From positions 1-23,136 of the forward strand of contig NZ_CAKVGN010000048.1 in NCBI RefSeq assembly GCF_934747485.1: DNA of 23,136 bases, given 5' to 3'. The notes beneath the pieces were generated by a model. That model saw nothing but the letters and a program-made list of their open reading frames with translations. It did no database searches and was not told the origin of the DNA. Shown here piece by piece: positions 22,216-23,136 of this stretch. The translations under genes were made by a program, and so were the position numbers. This DNA is from an uncultured Brachyspira sp. (GTDB lineage Bacteria; Spirochaetota; Brachyspiria; Brachyspirales; Brachyspiraceae). How positions within the stretch are numbered: position 1 is the stretch's first letter; the number at the start of each line of letters is the position of its first letter.

Positions 22216-23010
22216 ATGAAACACTTGAAAAAAATTATTTTCACAGCTGTATTAGCAGCGGCATTAAGCACATCAGCATTCGCAGCAAGCGGATTTGAGT
22301 TTATACTCAATGTGCCATTAGGTATGAATATTGGTATGGGGCAGAGTATTGATCATATAGCTCAGTATAATGGCGAAAAAGTTTATAGGGCTGATTATTC
22401 TCCTGATAATTTTTTAGGTTTTACAACAGGTGTAGAGGCTCAAGTTGGTTATATGTTTCAAGTTGTTAATAATTTTGGTATAAGCCTTTTAGGAGAAGTA
22501 GGGTATAGATTTGATACTATAACAGCTAATTATAGTTATAGTTACGGTACTAATAATCTTTATAAAGAAGGCGATAAATTAAGAGAAAATCCTATAACAT
22601 CTTCTGCTCATAGTTTTAAAATTGGTTTATTTCCAAAGTTTAATATTAAGGCATTTTCTATAGGCATAGGCGGCGGTATTATAATTCCTGTATCAGGTTC
22701 TATAGTATACAAAGGAAATGATGGAATTAATCATCAAGTAGGAGATAATTATAAAGCTCAATTTGATAAAAGCGAATTGCCGGTAGGTCTTTATTTCAAA
22801 TTAAGTTTAGATTATTCTATATTCTTTACAGAAACTTCAGCTTTAAATCTTGGTTTATATGCAACATTTACAGCAGTAGGCGGATTAAAAATTCCTGATA
22901 ATAGTTCTCTAAATGATTATCCTAAAGCAGATATTTATTATTATAGACCATTTACAGGTATCGATGTAGGTGCACAGATTGGCTATAGATTCGGACCTAA
23001 AGCTTTTTAA
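22216..23010 (+). CDS. outer-membrane beta-barrel surface protein, function unknown
   Basis: The 264-residue product has a clear signal peptide (MKHLKKIIFTAVLAAALSTSAFA, cleavage before ASGFEF). The mature part has barrel features: alternating strands rich in Gly and Tyr (VGYMFQVVNNFGISLLGEVGYRFD, FSIGIGGGIIIPVSGSIVY, ALNLGLYATFTAVGG) and a C-terminal strand IGYRFGPKAF ending in Phe, the usual signal for outer-membrane insertion. It resembles small surface barrels of spirochaetes, but I cannot name the family. AGGGG lies 8 nt before ATG. The promoter is 320 bp upstream and separated by the heptamer tract, so expression could vary with repeat number. IS1595 copies stand on both sides. Confidence 0.78.
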   Translation: MKHLKKIIFTAVLAAALSTSAFAASGFEFILNVPLGMNIGMGQSIDHIAQYNGEKVYRADYSPDNFLGFTTGVEAQVGYMFQVVNNFGISLLGEVGYRFDTITANYSYSYGTNNLYKEGDKLRENPITSSAHSFKIGLFPKFNIKAFSIGIGGGIIIPVSGSIVYKGNDGINHQVGDNYKAQFDKSELPVGLYFKLSLDYSIFFTETSALNLGLYATFTAVGGLKIPDNSSLNDYPKADIYYYRPFTGIDVGAQIGYRFGPKAF

Positions 23011-23046
23011 TTAAAATAAATAAAAAATATAAAAGGAGATTTAAAA

Positions 23047-23061
23047 ATGACTAAAAAAATT
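23047..23061 (+). pseudogene. start of a gene cut by an IS1595 insertion after five codons
   Basis: A strong AAAGGAGA ribosome-binding site (about 23031-23038) precedes ATG 23047, which reads MTKKI and then runs straight into the element's terminal GGGG at 23062; translation would continue only to a TAG at 23110. The gene lies 36 bp after the barrel gene and was probably the next in its operon. Its identity is unknown, and the remainder, if present, lies beyond the window. Confidence 0.55.
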
Positions 23062-23136
23062 GGGGCTGGCCCAGATAACTTAAATTTGTTAAAATTTAAG
23101 TATGAAACGTAGTAAATTAAGTGAAGAAAAACAATT
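23062..23136 (+). mobile_element. second IS1595-family element, 5' end only (cut by window edge)
   Basis: It begins GGGGCTGGCCCAGATAACTT and aligns with the start of the copy at 21090 over all 75 visible bases, with about eight differences. It is in the same orientation. The copies are therefore related but not a recent duplicate of each other. Confidence 0.88.
23102..23136 (+). CDS. IS1595-family transposase, N-terminal fragment at the window edge
   Basis: The visible eleven codons read MKRSKLSEEKQ, differing from the 21130 transposase at only residues 8 and 9. The start codon follows immediately on a perfect 10-bp hairpin (23078-23087 with 23092-23101, loop GTTA). Whether this copy is intact cannot be seen. 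Confidence 0.8.
   Translation, partial: MKRSKLSEEKQ

Overview
The window is AT-rich DNA (low GC by eye, ATT/TAT-rich intergenic tracts) with the gene content of an anaerobic diderm of the spirochaete type, most likely Brachyspira. The genus call rests on remembered protein style: Sec-signal barrel-like surface proteins ending in Phe, small lipoproteins with an LSSC lipobox, a four-subunit 2-oxoacid:ferredoxin oxidoreductase and a potABCD operon. It was not tested by any search.

Layout. (1) 1-3941: the tail of an upstream barrel-like gene, a secreted 371-residue envelope protein, a PepSY-like periplasmic protein, then on the minus strand an MGDG-synthase/UgtP-type glycosyltransferase, a second PepSY-like protein (a lipoprotein) and a DUF4234 membrane protein. 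(2) 3965-5317: minus-strand aspartate kinase. Its promoter sits just beside an intact 1037-bp IS481-family element (5402-6438) with a 15-bp target duplication. (3) 6596-9358: minus-strand operon for a ferredoxin-dependent 2-oxoacid oxidoreductase, in the order ferredoxin, alpha, beta, gamma, with its own promoter and terminator. (4) 9445-12659: an LtaS/MdoB-like membrane phosphotransferase, then an amino-acid ABC permease and ATPase with no binding protein nearby. (5) 12856-16727: galactokinase with a terminator, a small lipoprotein, a MATE exporter and a convergent LEA14-type lipoprotein. (6) 16928-21079: a polyamine uptake operon, potABCD, behind a long structured leader. (7) 21090-23136: a rearranged IS-rich segment. 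It holds a frameshifted IS1595-family copy abutting an orphan IS481 end, a perfect-consensus promoter, eleven tandem CTCACAG heptamers, a barrel-type outer-membrane protein, and a second IS1595 copy that cuts into the next gene after five codons.

The most interesting regions are two. The first is the roughly 215-nt leader of potABCD, where a 9-bp long-range stem covers the ribosome-binding site and competes with a local hairpin. This looks like an unassigned cis-regulatory RNA. The second is the heptamer tract between a consensus promoter and an outer-membrane protein gene, which looks like a slippage-prone contingency locus flanked by insertion sequences. Neither is proven from sequence alone.
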